From contig NZ_CP053836.1 of NCBI RefSeq assembly GCF_013201825.1, forward strand, positions 62,001-126,000: 64,000 bases of DNA, given 5' to 3'. The notes under the pieces were generated by a model that did no database searches, was not told the origin of the DNA, and saw only the letters and a program-made list of their open reading frames with translations. Of the stretch, positions 41,232 to 50,553 are shown piece after piece (position 1 is the stretch's first letter; every line of letters starts with the position of its first letter). The translations under genes were made by a program, and so were the position numbers. Origin of the DNA: Halarcobacter ebronensis. Lineage in GTDB: Bacteria > Campylobacterota > Campylobacteria > Campylobacterales > Arcobacteraceae.

Positions 41232-42560
41232 ATGGTTGAAAGATATGCCAGAGAAGAGATGAGTTCAAAGTGGACACAAGAAGCAAGATATGCAGCATGG
41301 CTTGAAGTTGAAAAAGCAGCTGTAAAGGCTTGGAACAAACTTGGACTTATCCCAGATGAGGATTGTGAAAAGATAGTAAAAAACGCTACTTTTTCAGTGG
41401 AAAGAATAGAAGAGATAGAGGCAATAACAAAACACGATTTAATTGCATTTAACACAAGTGTATCAGAATCTCTTGGAGAAGAATCAAGATGGTTTCACTA
41501 TGGACTGACCTCTTCAGATGCTGTTGATACAGGTGTTGCACTTCAAATGAGAGACTCATTAAAAATCATTATTGATGATGTTAAGATGTTAATGGAGTCA
41601 ATTGAGAAAAGAGCGCAAGAGCACAAATATACACTTATGGTAGGAAGAAGCCATGGAATTCATGGAGAGCCAATAACTTTTGGACTTACTCTTGCTGTTT
41701 GGTATGATGAGGTATCAAGACACCTTAAAAACCTTGAAGAGACTATGGAGGTTATAAGTGTGGGTCAAATCTCTGGAGCTATGGGTAACTTTGCACACGC
41801 ACCTTTAGAACTTGAAGAGTATGCGATGGCAGAATTAGGTCTTAAACCTGAACCTTGTTCAAACCAAGTTATCCATAGAGACAGATATGCAAGACTTGCA
41901 ACAGCTTTGGCTTTGTTGGCTTCTTCTGTTGAAAAATTTGCAATTCAAGTAAGACACTTACAAAGAACAGAAGTTTATGAAGCAGAAGAGTATTTTGCAA
42001 AGGGACAAAAAGGATCTTCTGCTATGCCTCATAAAAGAAATCCAATTTTAACTGAAAATATCACAGGGCTGGCAAGAATGATTAGAGCCTATGCAATCCC
42101 AGCAATGGAAAATGTTGCATTATGGCACGAAAGAGATATCTCTCACTCTTCAACTGAGAGATTTTGGTTACCAGATGCATTTATTACAGCAGATTTTATG
42201 CTCCACAGAATGAACAGTGTAATTGCTAACCTAACAGTTATGCCTGAAAATATGATGAAAAATTTAAACTTAACTGGTGGTTTAGTTTTCTCTCAGCGTG
42301 TTTTACTAGAATTACCAAAAGCTGGCGTAAGCAGAGAAGATGCTTATAAAATTGTTCAAAGAAACGCAATGAAGGTGTGGGAAGAGATTCAACATGGTAA
42401 ACCCACAACAAACGAACAAGGTGAATCTTTATACCTTGGACACTTATTATCAGATGAGGAGTTAAGAAGTAAACTCTCGGAAGAACAAATTAGAGAGTGT
42501 TTTAATTACGAATACTATACTAAAAATGTAGATGCAATTTTTAAAAGAGTATTCAAATAA
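41232..42560 (+). CDS. purB: Adenylosuccinate lyase
   Basis: PurB splits adenylosuccinate and SAICAR in purine synthesis. The 442-residue product has the fumarase/aspartase superfamily signature SSAMPHKRNP, the early histidine region TSSDAVDTG and GRSHGIHGEPITFG. A ribosome site AAGGG lies upstream. It is followed at 30 bases by nrdA; both serve nucleotide supply and may be cotranscribed. Confidence 0.96.
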   Translation: MVERYAREEMSSKWTQEARYAAWLEVEKAAVKAWNKLGLIPDEDCEKIVKNATFSVERIEEIEAITKHDLIAFNTSVSESLGEESRWFHYGLTSSDAVDTGVALQMRDSLKIIIDDVKMLMESIEKRAQEHKYTLMVGRSHGIHGEPITFGLTLAVWYDEVSRHLKNLEETMEVISVGQISGAMGNFAHAPLELEEYAMAELGLKPEPCSNQVIHRDRYARLATALALLASSVEKFAIQVRHLQRTEVYEAEEYFAKGQKGSSAMPHKRNPILTENITGLARMIRAYAIPAMENVALWHERDISHSSTERFWLPDAFITADFMLHRMNSVIANLTVMPENMMKNLNLTGGLVFSQRVLLELPKAGVSREDAYKIVQRNAMKVWEEIQHGKPTTNEQGESLYLGHLLSDEELRSKLSEEQIRECFNYEYYTKNVDAIFKRVFK

Positions 42561-42590
42561 ATAAAAAATTTTAGATTATAAGGCAACAAT

Positions 42591-44975
42591 ATGGCAATAA
42601 TGATTGAAAAACGAAACGGAAGAAAAGAGATTCTTGATATAACGAAAATCCAAAAGATGACAATAGCTGCAACTGATGGATTAGATGGAGTATCTCAAAG
42701 TGAGTTAGAGTTAGACGCGCAGATTAAATTTATTGATGGTATGAGTTCTTCTGATATTCAAGATGCGTTGATAAAAACAGCTGTTGAAAAAATTGATATT
42801 GATGTTCCAAACTGGACTTTTGTAGCTGCAAGACTTTTTTTATTTGACCTTTACCATAGAGTTGGAAAATCTACACATGGTATAAAAGGTGAACCTTATT
42901 GCCATTTAAAAGATTATTTAAAATATGGAAAAGAGGCAGGAAGAATTATTCCAAGTCTAGGAGAGGGTTATGATTTAGATGATTTAAATGATTATATTGA
43001 CCCTTCAAGAGATTTCTTGTTTAACTACTTAGGTATTAAAACACTATATGATAGATATTTAATTAAAAATAGAAAAGCACAACCAATAGAGTTACCACAA
43101 CAGATGTTTATGGCAATTGCTATGTTTTTAGCACAACATGAAGAGAACAGACAAGAAAAAGCAAAAGAGTTTTATGATGTTGTATCAAAATTTGAGGTTA
43201 TGCTTGCAACTCCAACTTTAAGTAATGCAAGAACAAATAGACACCAACTAAGCTCTTGTTATATTGGGTCAAGCCCAGATAATATTGAAGGTATTTTTGA
43301 TGGTTACAAAGAGATGGCATTATTATCTAAATATGGTGGTGGTATTGGTTGGGATTGGAACCAAATAAGAGCTTTAGGTGGAGTTATTGACGACCATAAA
43401 AGTGCAGCGGGTGGAACAATTCCATTTTTGAAAATCACAAATGATATTGCAATTGCTGTTGACCAACTAGGAACAAGAAAGGGTGCAATTGCTGTATATG
43501 TAGAACCATGGCATATGGATATCTCTGATTTTGTTGATTTAAAGAAAAACTCAGGGGAAGAGAGAAGAAGAACTCACGATCTGTTCCCAGCTCTTTGGAT
43601 TCCAGATTTGTTTATGGAGAGAATTGTAGAGGACTCTTATTGGACACTATTTGATCCATATGAAGTAAAAGATTTATCAGAACTTTATGGGGATGCTTTT
43701 AAAGCGAAATATCAAGAGTATGAAAGAGATGAAAATGTTACAAAAGAGAGAGTAAAAGCAAAAGATTTATGGAAAAAGATTTTAACTTCATATTTTGAGT
43801 CAGGTTCTCCATTCCTTTGTTTTAAAGATAATGCAAATAGAGCAAATCCTAACTCTCATGTGGGACATATTAGAAGCTCAAATCTTTGTACAGAGATTTT
43901 CCAAAATACAAACCCTAACCACTATAAAATCAAATTAGAGTTTGAAGATGGAACAATAAAAACCTATGAAGAGCAAGATATTATTGTTGTTGATGGTGGG
44001 CAAAAGAAAAAAGCAAACAAAGTTACAGCTTTAGACTCTATTGATGGCAAAAGAGTATTTATTGTTGAAAAAGAGAAAATTGATGGAGATACAGCAGTTT
44101 GTAACCTAGCTTCAATAAACCTTGGAAGAGTAAATACAAAAGAGGATTTAGAAAGAGTTGTTCCAACAGCTATTAGAATGCTTGATAATGTAATTGACCT
44201 TAACTTCTATCCATTAAGAAAAGTAAAAGCAACAAACCTAAAATCAAGAAGTATTGGTCTTGGTGTTATGGGTGAATCTCAAATGTTAGCAGAGAATAAA
44301 CTTGTTTGGGGAAGTAATGACCACCTAAAAAGAATTGATTCTATTATGGAGACAATCTCTTTTAATGCAATTAAAGCTTCATCTGAATTAGCAGTTGAAA
44401 AAGGGATTTATCCAACATTCCAAGACTCAAACTGGTCAAAAGGTATTATGCCTCATGATCACTCTCCACAAGCAGTTAATGCTCTTGTAGAAAAAGATCT
44501 ATTTGATTCAGGGTATGATTGGGATGCTCTAAGAGAAAAAGTTAAAAAAGATGGTATGAGAAACGGTTATTTAATGGCAATTGCTCCAACTTCATCTATC
44601 TCTATTTTAGTGGGAACTACTCAAGCTATTGAGCCGGTATACAAAAGAAAATGGTATGAAGAGAACTTATCAGGACTTATTCCTGTAGTTGTTCCAAATC
44701 TATCTCCAGAGACTTGGACTTATTATACTCCTGCTTATGAAGTAGATCAATTAGATATTATAAGAGCAGCAGCTATTAGACAAAAGTGGATAGATCAAGG
44801 ACAAAGTACAAATATTTTTATGTCTTTAGATAAAGCAAGTGGAAAATATCTCCATGAAATCTATACATTAGCTTGGAAATTAGGACTTAAATCTACTTAT
44901 TATCTAAGAAGTCAATCTCCTGAAGCAGCAAATGATGTGGAAGATAGAAGTATGGAGTGTTCAGGTTGTCAATAA
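42591..44975 (+). CDS. nrdA: Ribonucleoside-diphosphate reductase, alpha subunit
   Basis: The 794-residue class I catalytic subunit has an N-terminal ATP-cone, the active-site cysteines in LSSCYIGSS, NLCTEIF and AVCNLASINLG, and the C-terminal redox pair CSGC. Between NLCTEIF and AVCNLAS there are about 70 residues (TIKTYEEQDIIVVDGG and following) where E. coli NrdA has far fewer; I recall a similar insert in Campylobacter. A hairpin wraps the stop codon. nrdB follows. Confidence 0.95.
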   Translation: MAIMIEKRNGRKEILDITKIQKMTIAATDGLDGVSQSELELDAQIKFIDGMSSSDIQDALIKTAVEKIDIDVPNWTFVAARLFLFDLYHRVGKSTHGIKGEPYCHLKDYLKYGKEAGRIIPSLGEGYDLDDLNDYIDPSRDFLFNYLGIKTLYDRYLIKNRKAQPIELPQQMFMAIAMFLAQHEENRQEKAKEFYDVVSKFEVMLATPTLSNARTNRHQLSSCYIGSSPDNIEGIFDGYKEMALLSKYGGGIGWDWNQIRALGGVIDDHKSAAGGTIPFLKITNDIAIAVDQLGTRKGAIAVYVEPWHMDISDFVDLKKNSGEERRRTHDLFPALWIPDLFMERIVEDSYWTLFDPYEVKDLSELYGDAFKAKYQEYERDENVTKERVKAKDLWKKILTSYFESGSPFLCFKDNANRANPNSHVGHIRSSNLCTEIFQNTNPNHYKIKLEFEDGTIKTYEEQDIIVVDGGQKKKANKVTALDSIDGKRVFIVEKEKIDGDTAVCNLASINLGRVNTKEDLERVVPTAIRMLDNVIDLNFYPLRKVKATNLKSRSIGLGVMGESQMLAENKLVWGSNDHLKRIDSIMETISFNAIKASSELAVEKGIYPTFQDSNWSKGIMPHDHSPQAVNALVEKDLFDSGYDWDALREKVKKDGMRNGYLMAIAPTSSISILVGTTQAIEPVYKRKWYEENLSGLIPVVVPNLSPETWTYYTPAYEVDQLDIIRAAAIRQKWIDQGQSTNIFMSLDKASGKYLHEIYTLAWKLGLKSTYYLRSQSPEAANDVEDRSMECSGCQ

Positions 44976-44984
44976 GACAACCTG
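44962..44984 (+). other. Hairpin around the nrdA stop codon
   Basis: CAGGTTGTC (44962-44970) pairs perfectly with GACAACCTG (44976-44984) over a five-base loop that contains most of the TAA stop. A weak pyrimidine-rich stretch follows. It may act as a partial terminator or set the nrdA to nrdB ratio. Confidence 0.55.
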
Positions 44985-45048
44985 CTATTCTTCTCTAAAA
45001 ATAGCAAAAAATTCGAATAATATATAAAAAATTAAAGAGGTTAACCCT

Positions 45049-46068
45049 ATGTCAAGAAAAACAATATACAATCCAGACTCAAAAGAGACCTTAGGCGAAA
45101 GAAGAATCTTCGGGGGAAATCCTGATGGTATGATTAACTTTACTAGAATGAAATATCAATGGGCTTTAAATCTTTGGGATATGATGGAAGCAAATACTTG
45201 GTTCCCAAGAGAAGTTCAGATGACCGGAGATGCAAAAGATTATAAGTATCTAACAAAAGCTGAAAAGAGAATGTATGATTTAGTTCTTTCTCAATTGATT
45301 TTTATGGATTCACTACAAACAAATAACTTGATGGATAACATTAACCCATATATTACAGTTCCTGAGATAAATGCTTGTCTTTCAAGACAATCTTACGAAG
45401 AGGCAAACCATTCAAAATCTTATGCAGTAATGGTTGAGTCAATCTCTGATAATACAGATGAAATCTATGATATGTGGAAAAATGATACTAAATTAAGAGA
45501 AAAAAATAACTACATCGCAGCAGTTTATGAAAATTTAGCTGGTGATATTACAGATGAGAAGATAGTTTTAGCTATGTTTGCAAATCAGATTTTAGAAGGT
45601 TTATATTTTTATGCAGGTTTTGCAGCAATCTATGCTTTAGGAAAATCAGGGAAAATGCTTGGTTCTTCACAAATGATTAGATTTATCCAAAGGGATGAAG
45701 TAACACACCTATTACTTTTCCAAAATATGATTAACTCAACTAAAAAAGAGAGACCAGAACTATTTACAAAAGATTTAGAAGAGAAAGTAAGAGCTATGTT
45801 TAGAAAAGCTGTGGACTTAGAAGCTTCTTGGGGTGCATATATTACTCAAGGACAAATTCTAGGGTTTACAGATGCTATTATTAGACAATATATTGAGTAT
45901 CTAGCAGATAGAAGACTTGAAGCTGTTGGATATGCTCCTATGTATAATGTTAAGCACCCTATCCCATGGGTTGATGGGTATGCTTCTTTTAATGATCAAA
46001 GAACTAATTTCTTTGAAGGGAATGTAGTTAATTACTCAAAAGGGTCAATCAACTTCGACGACTTCTAG
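45049..46068 (+). CDS. nrdB: Ribonucleoside-diphosphate reductase, beta subunit
   Basis: The 339-residue R2 subunit should hold the diiron-tyrosyl radical cofactor that starts catalysis in NrdA. Diiron ligands appear in [31 protein letters not shown] and [10 protein letters not shown]. The length is normal for R2 proteins. AGAGG lies upstream of the ATG. A terminator-like hairpin follows the stop. Confidence 0.95.
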   Translation: MSRKTIYNPDSKETLGERRIFGGNPDGMINFTRMKYQWALNLWDMMEANTWFPREVQMTGDAKDYKYLTKAEKRMYDLVLSQLIFMDSLQTNNLMDNINPYITVPEINACLSRQSYEEANHSKSYAVMVESISDNTDEIYDMWKNDTKLREKNNYIAAVYENLAGDITDEKIVLAMFANQILEGLYFYAGFAAIYALGKSGKMLGSSQMIRFIQRDEVTHLLLFQNMINSTKKERPELFTKDLEEKVRAMFRKAVDLEASWGAYITQGQILGFTDAIIRQYIEYLADRRLEAVGYAPMYNVKHPIPWVDGYASFNDQRTNFFEGNVVNYSKGSINFDDF

Positions 46069-46070
46069 GC

Positions 46071-46099
46071 AAAAAGAGTTTTATTTATAGCTCTTTTTT
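46071..46099 (+). terminator. Terminator after nrdB
   Basis: AAAAAGAG (46071-46078) pairs with CTCTTTTT (46091-46098) over a 12-base loop and ends in a T-run. It starts three bases after the nrdB stop. The rest of the gap to 46253 shows no gene. Confidence 0.65.
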
Positions 46100-46253
46100 G
46101 AAATTTCTGCGTTATCGTGGAAATTTCATTAGTCATTTACTACAGTAAACTCCTAACAAAAATTCCTCTCTAGCCTTGAACTTCCTAAAAAATAACTATC
46201 ACTAAAACTCTTTTTGATATAATTAATTAAATTATCTAATATTTGGACATTTA

Positions 46254-46811
46254 ATGAGTGAAACATTTGACAGTACAGTTTTTTTTGAAAAAGAGTATGA
46301 AAAAGAATTAAAAGTTAAAGAAGATATTAACAATAATATTACCAATATATTAACTATGTTAGCATTTAATTTGACAATATTTAGTTATTTAATAATTAAT
46401 ATGCCTTTACTAGAAATTAGAAATTATGATGATACTATTGCTTTTATTGTTGTATATCTATTTGGTTGGTGTTTTATAATTTATTCTTTAAATATCTTTA
46501 TTCATTTTTATAATTATTATTCCGATAATTGTTTATATAAGAAAATCCCTTATTCTGACAAGTTAAATGAATATTTTAAAAGTCTAGAGGAATATGAAGA
46601 AAAAGAAAAATATATCAATGAATATTTATTAAGTTTTTATATTGATGCCTCTACATGGAATTCAAAGATTAATGAATATAGAAGTGATTTACAATACAAG
46701 ATACGAAAATTATTGTTTATAAATTTTATTATATTAATAATTATTTTTATAGCTTATTATGTTATAATGAACGGAGAATTAAATATTTATACAATTAAAA
46801 TAAAGGAATAA
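46254..46811 (+). CDS. Uncharacterised three-helix membrane protein
   Basis: I do not recognise a family. The 185-residue protein has membrane helices at about residues 30-53, 60-88 and 154-176. Between the second and third is a charged helical domain (about 90-150, rich in Glu, Lys and Tyr). Two adjacent helices plus a coiled domain recall SLATT-type membrane effectors, but I cannot make that call from motifs. The stop is followed after one base by the ATG of a 32-residue polyproline protein, so the two are a unit. Confidence 0.72.
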   Translation: MSETFDSTVFFEKEYEKELKVKEDINNNITNILTMLAFNLTIFSYLIINMPLLEIRNYDDTIAFIVVYLFGWCFIIYSLNIFIHFYNYYSDNCLYKKIPYSDKLNEYFKSLEEYEEKEKYINEYLLSFYIDASTWNSKINEYRSDLQYKIRKLLFINFIILIIIFIAYYVIMNGELNIYTIKIKE

Positions 46812-46812
46812 A

Positions 46813-46911
46813 ATGGCATCTGATAAAAAAACTCCACCACCGCCACCGCCACCAAGATATGTAAGAGATGGAGCTATAAAAAAACCTTCTGTACCTCCAA
46901 AAGGTAAATAA
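46813..46911 (+). CDS. 32-residue polyproline mini-protein
   Basis: A short reading frame with AAGGA five bases upstream encodes MASDKKT, seven consecutive prolines, RYVRDGA and a basic end (VPPKGK). Polyproline runs need EF-P to translate and can bind partner proteins. It starts one base after the membrane-protein stop and is followed by a terminator-like structure, which supports a real two-gene unit. Function unknown. Confidence 0.65.
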   Translation: MASDKKTPPPPPPPRYVRDGAIKKPSVPPKGK

Positions 46912-46922
46912 GGTATTATATC

Positions 46923-46971
46923 CCAGACTTTGTTGAAGCTCTACCTTCAACAATTTGTCTGGTGGCTTTTT
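46923..46971 (+). terminator. Bulged-stem terminator after the polyproline gene
   Basis: Outer arms CCAGAC (46923-46928) and GTCTGG (46957-46962) and perfect inner arms TTGTTGAAG (46930-46938) and CTTCAACAA (46945-46953) form one hairpin followed by TGGCTTTTT. Up to 47070 several further short inverted repeats occur (for example ACTTTTT/AAAAAGT around GCCACC, and a GCAACTCTTT/AAAGAGTGC pair). No gene is seen in 46972-47167. Confidence 0.7.
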
Positions 46972-47167
46972 GTATTACTTTTTGCCACCAAAAAGTGATA
47001 GAAGCGCAACTCTTTGCAAAAGAGTGCATGAGAGAATAAAAGCTTTAGCTTTTAGCAAAAGATACCAAATAGATATATTCAATAACTTTTAATCCCAACA
47101 TTAAAAAATTAAACTAAAAACTCACACCATTAAAACTTTTAATTTTTCTTATTATAAAGTTAATATT

Positions 47168-47803
47168 ATGGAAATAGGAAACAACACTTCACTCTACGGC
47201 TATAATGTCGATTACTTTTCACGGGCAAATTTCCAAGAGCAAGCTGTATCTAATTCTAAAGGGGTACAACAAGATACAAGAGGTGTTGAAAATAATGAGT
47301 CCTCTTCCCAAACCAATAACAAACAAAATCAAAATCAAACAGGGCAAGATACAACAAAGTTATCAAATGAACAGCAAGTTCAACTTGCCAAATTAAAAGT
47401 TGTAGATGCACAAGTTCGTGCCCATGAAGCAGCACATCAAAGTGGTCCAGCTGCTGTTGGTGGTGCATCTTTTACTTATACAAAAGGTCCTGATGGCATT
47501 ATGTATGCCATAGGAGGAGAAGTTCCTGTTCAAATTGAAACAAGTTCTGATCCCCAAGAGACAATATCAAATTTACAAGGTGTTATTGCAACTGCTTTAG
47601 CTCCTGCTGATCCAAGTCCCCAAGATATATCTATTGCTTCAAAAGCTAGAGTTTTGATGATGAAAGCTCAACAAGAACTTACCCAAGAGTTTAATGACAA
47701 AAAAACAGATTCTGATACATATGTAAAAAATGCCCTTGATCAATATGAACAAAATAGTAATAGCAGTGATTCCAAAGATGAACCACTAGAAATTACTGCA
47801 TAG
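47168..47803 (+). CDS. SprA-related putative metalloprotease (CJM1_0395 family)
   Basis: The 211-residue protein has a low-complexity Asn/Gln/Ser N-terminal third, then a zincin-like HEAAH motif (VRAHEAAHQSGPAAVGG, about residues 86-102) and SFTYTKGPDGIMYAIGGEVPVQ. This is the CJM1_0395 family of Campylobacterota and other proteobacteria. There is no signal peptide. Protease activity is inferred from HExxH only. Confidence 0.85.
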   Translation: MEIGNNTSLYGYNVDYFSRANFQEQAVSNSKGVQQDTRGVENNESSSQTNNKQNQNQTGQDTTKLSNEQQVQLAKLKVVDAQVRAHEAAHQSGPAAVGGASFTYTKGPDGIMYAIGGEVPVQIETSSDPQETISNLQGVIATALAPADPSPQDISIASKARVLMMKAQQELTQEFNDKKTDSDTYVKNALDQYEQNSNSSDSKDEPLEITA

Positions 47804-47871
47804 TAAAACTTTTTATATCTTATCTAATCAAAATATTTGTAAAATTTAGTATCAAAATAAAAAGAGAATAT

Positions 47872-48339
47872 ATGGCATTAGAGATAGAGAGAAAATTTTT
47901 AGTAGATATGAGTAAATTGAGTAATCTTCCCTTTGGCATAGATATAAAGCAAGGTTACATTAAAACTATTGATAATAGTGTTGTTAGAGTTAGAATAAAA
48001 GGCAATAAAGGCTTTTTAACAATAAAAGGTAAAAACAGTGGGGCAAGTAGGTTAGAGTTTGAATATGAGATACCATATGATGATGCAAATGAAATGTTAG
48101 AAAAACTCTGCTCTAAACCAATTATTGATAAAACTAGATATGAGATAAGATATGAAAATCATCTTTGGGAGTTAGATGTTTTTTATGGAGACAATGAAGG
48201 TTTAGTTGTTGCCGAGATTGAACTTGAAAATGAAGAAGAACAATTTGCTTTACCACCTTGGGTTACTAAAGAGGTTACAGAAGATATTAGATATTTTAAC
48301 AATCAGCTTATGGAAAATCCATATAAAAACTGGAAATAG
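47872..48339 (+). CDS. CYTH-domain triphosphate tunnel metalloenzyme
   Basis: The 155-residue protein has the CYTH signature EIERKFLV (residues 4-11), KQGYIKT, VRVRIKGNKGFLTIKGK and a C-terminal acidic ELDVFYGDNEGLVVAEIELE. These line a tunnel that binds tripolyphosphate or nucleotide triphosphates with divalent metal. The single-domain size matches bacterial CthTTM-type enzymes, which hydrolyse tripolyphosphate. It converges with the GGDEF gene. Confidence 0.92.
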   Translation: MALEIERKFLVDMSKLSNLPFGIDIKQGYIKTIDNSVVRVRIKGNKGFLTIKGKNSGASRLEFEYEIPYDDANEMLEKLCSKPIIDKTRYEIRYENHLWELDVFYGDNEGLVVAEIELENEEEQFALPPWVTKEVTEDIRYFNNQLMENPYKNWK

Positions 48340-48341
48340 AT

Positions 48342-50099
48342 TCAATAACAAACTCTATTTCTTCCCGCTCTTTTAGCCTCATAGAGCTTTTTATCTGCTT
48401 TAACTAGTAATGCATCAAATTTTGTTTCATTTTCTAAGGATACAACTCCACAGCTAACTGTAAAATTGATATTAAGCCTATTGTCTTCTATTTGTAGTTG
48501 TTCGGTCTCTTTTCTTATTTTTTCTGCAATATTATAGGCATCTTTTAGTTTTGTAGTTGGTAGTAATATTGCAAACTCTTCCCCACCTATTCTTGCAGCT
48601 ATATCTGATTTTCTTCTTTTCTCTTTTAAAAGTTTTGCAAAGGTTTTTATAACTTCATCCCCAATTTTATGTCCATAGGTATCATTTATATTTTTAAATT
48701 TATCTAAATCAAAAAGTAGAAGGCTAATTTCTGTTTTTTCTCTTTTTGTTAAACTTATTAGTTTATCACTTATCTCAAAAAGTGCCCTTCTATTGTATAG
48801 ATCAGATAAATAGTCTTTATTTGCCAATATTTCGAATCTTTTTTTAGATTCTTCTAATTCTTGTGTTCTTTTTTTTACTTTTATCTCTAACTCATCTTTT
48901 GCTTTTTCGATGATTATAATTTTTTCTTCTTCGAGAAGTTTTATTCTATAAGCAAGGGCAAGGGAGAAAAGAATCATCTCAATAAATGAACCCACAATTA
49001 TCCCATGCCTTGATAATAAACTATACTCTAAAAAACCAAAAGAGGAGAAAGAAAAAAGTGTCGCCATAGATAAAAAAGAGCCTTGTGCTATTAGATAAAA
49101 TATTGCTATTTTATTACCTTTTATATAACTTTTGTATCCCACATAAATAAGAAGTGGTAAAATAAAAGATGTTGTGGCATTCATAATTAATATGGCAGGT
49201 TTAAAATTTAATATTGACCAAAATGTCAATATTAAATAAAAAAATCCAATAAAATTTAGAAGAAAATAAAATCTTTTAGATATAGATTTTATATCCAATA
49301 TAGAATTTGTAAAAAAACACAAAAATGCAACTAATGCTGGGATACTAGCTCCTATAAGATAATAAAAGTTAGCATCTAAAAATCTATTAAAGGGATAAAG
49401 TCCACTCATTGACGTTTGCCAAATGATAAATGATATGGAGTAGAGTACATAATATATATATGATTTATCCCTTGTATAAAAAAATATCATTAAATTATAT
49501 AAAGCCAAAGAGAGTAGGGATCCAATTAAAAAGGCATAAATAGTTTTATAATTGTGTTCAAAAGTATCCATTGAAGTTTTATCCATAAGTTGAAAAGAGT
49601 TAAACATTGGATATAAAGAGCTAATTTTTATATAAATAGTTTTAGTTTCATCTTTCTCAAGCTCAACTTTGATATAGGCTCGTTCTAACTTATTTGATAA
49701 ATTTTTTTCAAAATATCCTACACCAGCCTTTTTATGTTTTATTACAATATTATTTGAGAGAATATAAAAATCTATCTTATCTAAAATGCTTTCTGTCATC
49801 TTTAAATAAGGTTCAATCTTTTGTGTACTTTTATTTGTTATTGATAGTTTATACCAAAAATTTGAGTTAGTAAATCCATTACTTATATTGTTATTTGTAA
49901 TTTTGAAACCATCTATTGCTTTTATATCTTCAATAGATAATTTATTGGTTTTATCTTCATATACAAAGATTTTAAAATTTTCTATTTTCTCGTTGTTTTT
50001 AATTATTATTGAGGGTTCTGCAAAGAGTGTGGTTAAAAATATGATAGAAAAAAATAGTGATTTAATCAAAATATTACTCAAAATAGTTATAGATTGCAT
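48342..50099 (-). CDS. 7TM-DISM diguanylate cyclase
   Basis: The 585-residue protein has a signal-like N-terminus, a periplasmic 7TMR-DISMED2-type sensing domain (about residues 25-165), seven membrane helices (about 185-385), a coiled linker and a GGDEF domain. The active-site motif is RIGGEEFAIL. It should make cyclic di-GMP in response to an extracytoplasmic, perhaps carbohydrate, ligand. An RxxD-type inhibitory site was not identified by eye. This architecture is common in Arcobacter. Confidence 0.92.
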   Translation of the reverse strand: MQSITILSNILIKSLFFSIIFLTTLFAEPSIIIKNNEKIENFKIFVYEDKTNKLSIEDIKAIDGFKITNNNISNGFTNSNFWYKLSITNKSTQKIEPYLKMTESILDKIDFYILSNNIVIKHKKAGVGYFEKNLSNKLERAYIKVELEKDETKTIYIKISSLYPMFNSFQLMDKTSMDTFEHNYKTIYAFLIGSLLSLALYNLMIFFYTRDKSYIYYVLYSISFIIWQTSMSGLYPFNRFLDANFYYLIGASIPALVAFLCFFTNSILDIKSISKRFYFLLNFIGFFYLILTFWSILNFKPAILIMNATTSFILPLLIYVGYKSYIKGNKIAIFYLIAQGSFLSMATLFSFSSFGFLEYSLLSRHGIIVGSFIEMILFSLALAYRIKLLEEEKIIIIEKAKDELEIKVKKRTQELEESKKRFEILANKDYLSDLYNRRALFEISDKLISLTKREKTEISLLLFDLDKFKNINDTYGHKIGDEVIKTFAKLLKEKRRKSDIAARIGGEEFAILLPTTKLKDAYNIAEKIRKETEQLQIEDNRLNINFTVSCGVVSLENETKFDALLVKADKKLYEAKRAGRNRVCY

Positions 50100-50164
50100 A
50101 TTTTATCAAAAAACAATTCAAGGAAAGTTAACAATTCAAAAATATTGTATAAAAGAGGAGTTTA

Positions 50165-50530
50165 TTACAAATTTGTAAAGCTTATTAGAACTTTTGCTGC
50201 AACATAAACTTCATTTTCTTTGTAAATCAAATGTGAAAAATCTTTATTTATTGAAGTAAATGTTTTATTTTTTTGAATATATTTTTTAACCCACATTTTA
50301 TTTTCATAATATACTAGATAAACAGCTTCATCTATAAGAGTCTTTTGCGAAAGATCCGCCACAATTACGCCTTTATGATTAATAACTGGTTCCATAGATT
50401 TACCATCAACCATCAAAGCAAAAAGTGATTTTTCATTAAATTCACTTTTTATTAAATGTTTTGAGAAACTTAGCTTTTTTACTTTGTTATCATCAAATAT
50501 ATCTGTATATTCTAAATTTATATTTTCCAT
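50165..50530 (-). CDS. Stand-alone S24 (LexA/UmuD-like) peptidase domain protein
   Basis: The 121-residue protein has the catalytic serine S45 in VDGKSMEPVI and the catalytic lysine at K82 or K83 (MWVKKYIQ), the Ser-Lys dyad of LexA, UmuD and phage CI repressors. No helix-turn-helix precedes it and no UmuC is adjacent. It could be a UmuD-like protein or a former repressor without its DNA-binding domain. ATG 50530 is the first in-frame start. Confidence 0.8.
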   Translation of the reverse strand: MENINLEYTDIFDDNKVKKLSFSKHLIKSEFNEKSLFALMVDGKSMEPVINHKGVIVADLSQKTLIDEAVYLVYYENKMWVKKYIQKNKTFTSINKDFSHLIYKENEVYVAAKVLISFTNL

Positions 50531-50553
50531 ATTTTAGTTTATCTAGCTATATA

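Noticed and set aside
43880-44110. Intein remnant in nrdA
   Set aside because: The extra segment of about 70 residues is too short for an intein and has no splicing-junction motifs; a similar insert appears, from memory, in other Campylobacterota NrdA.
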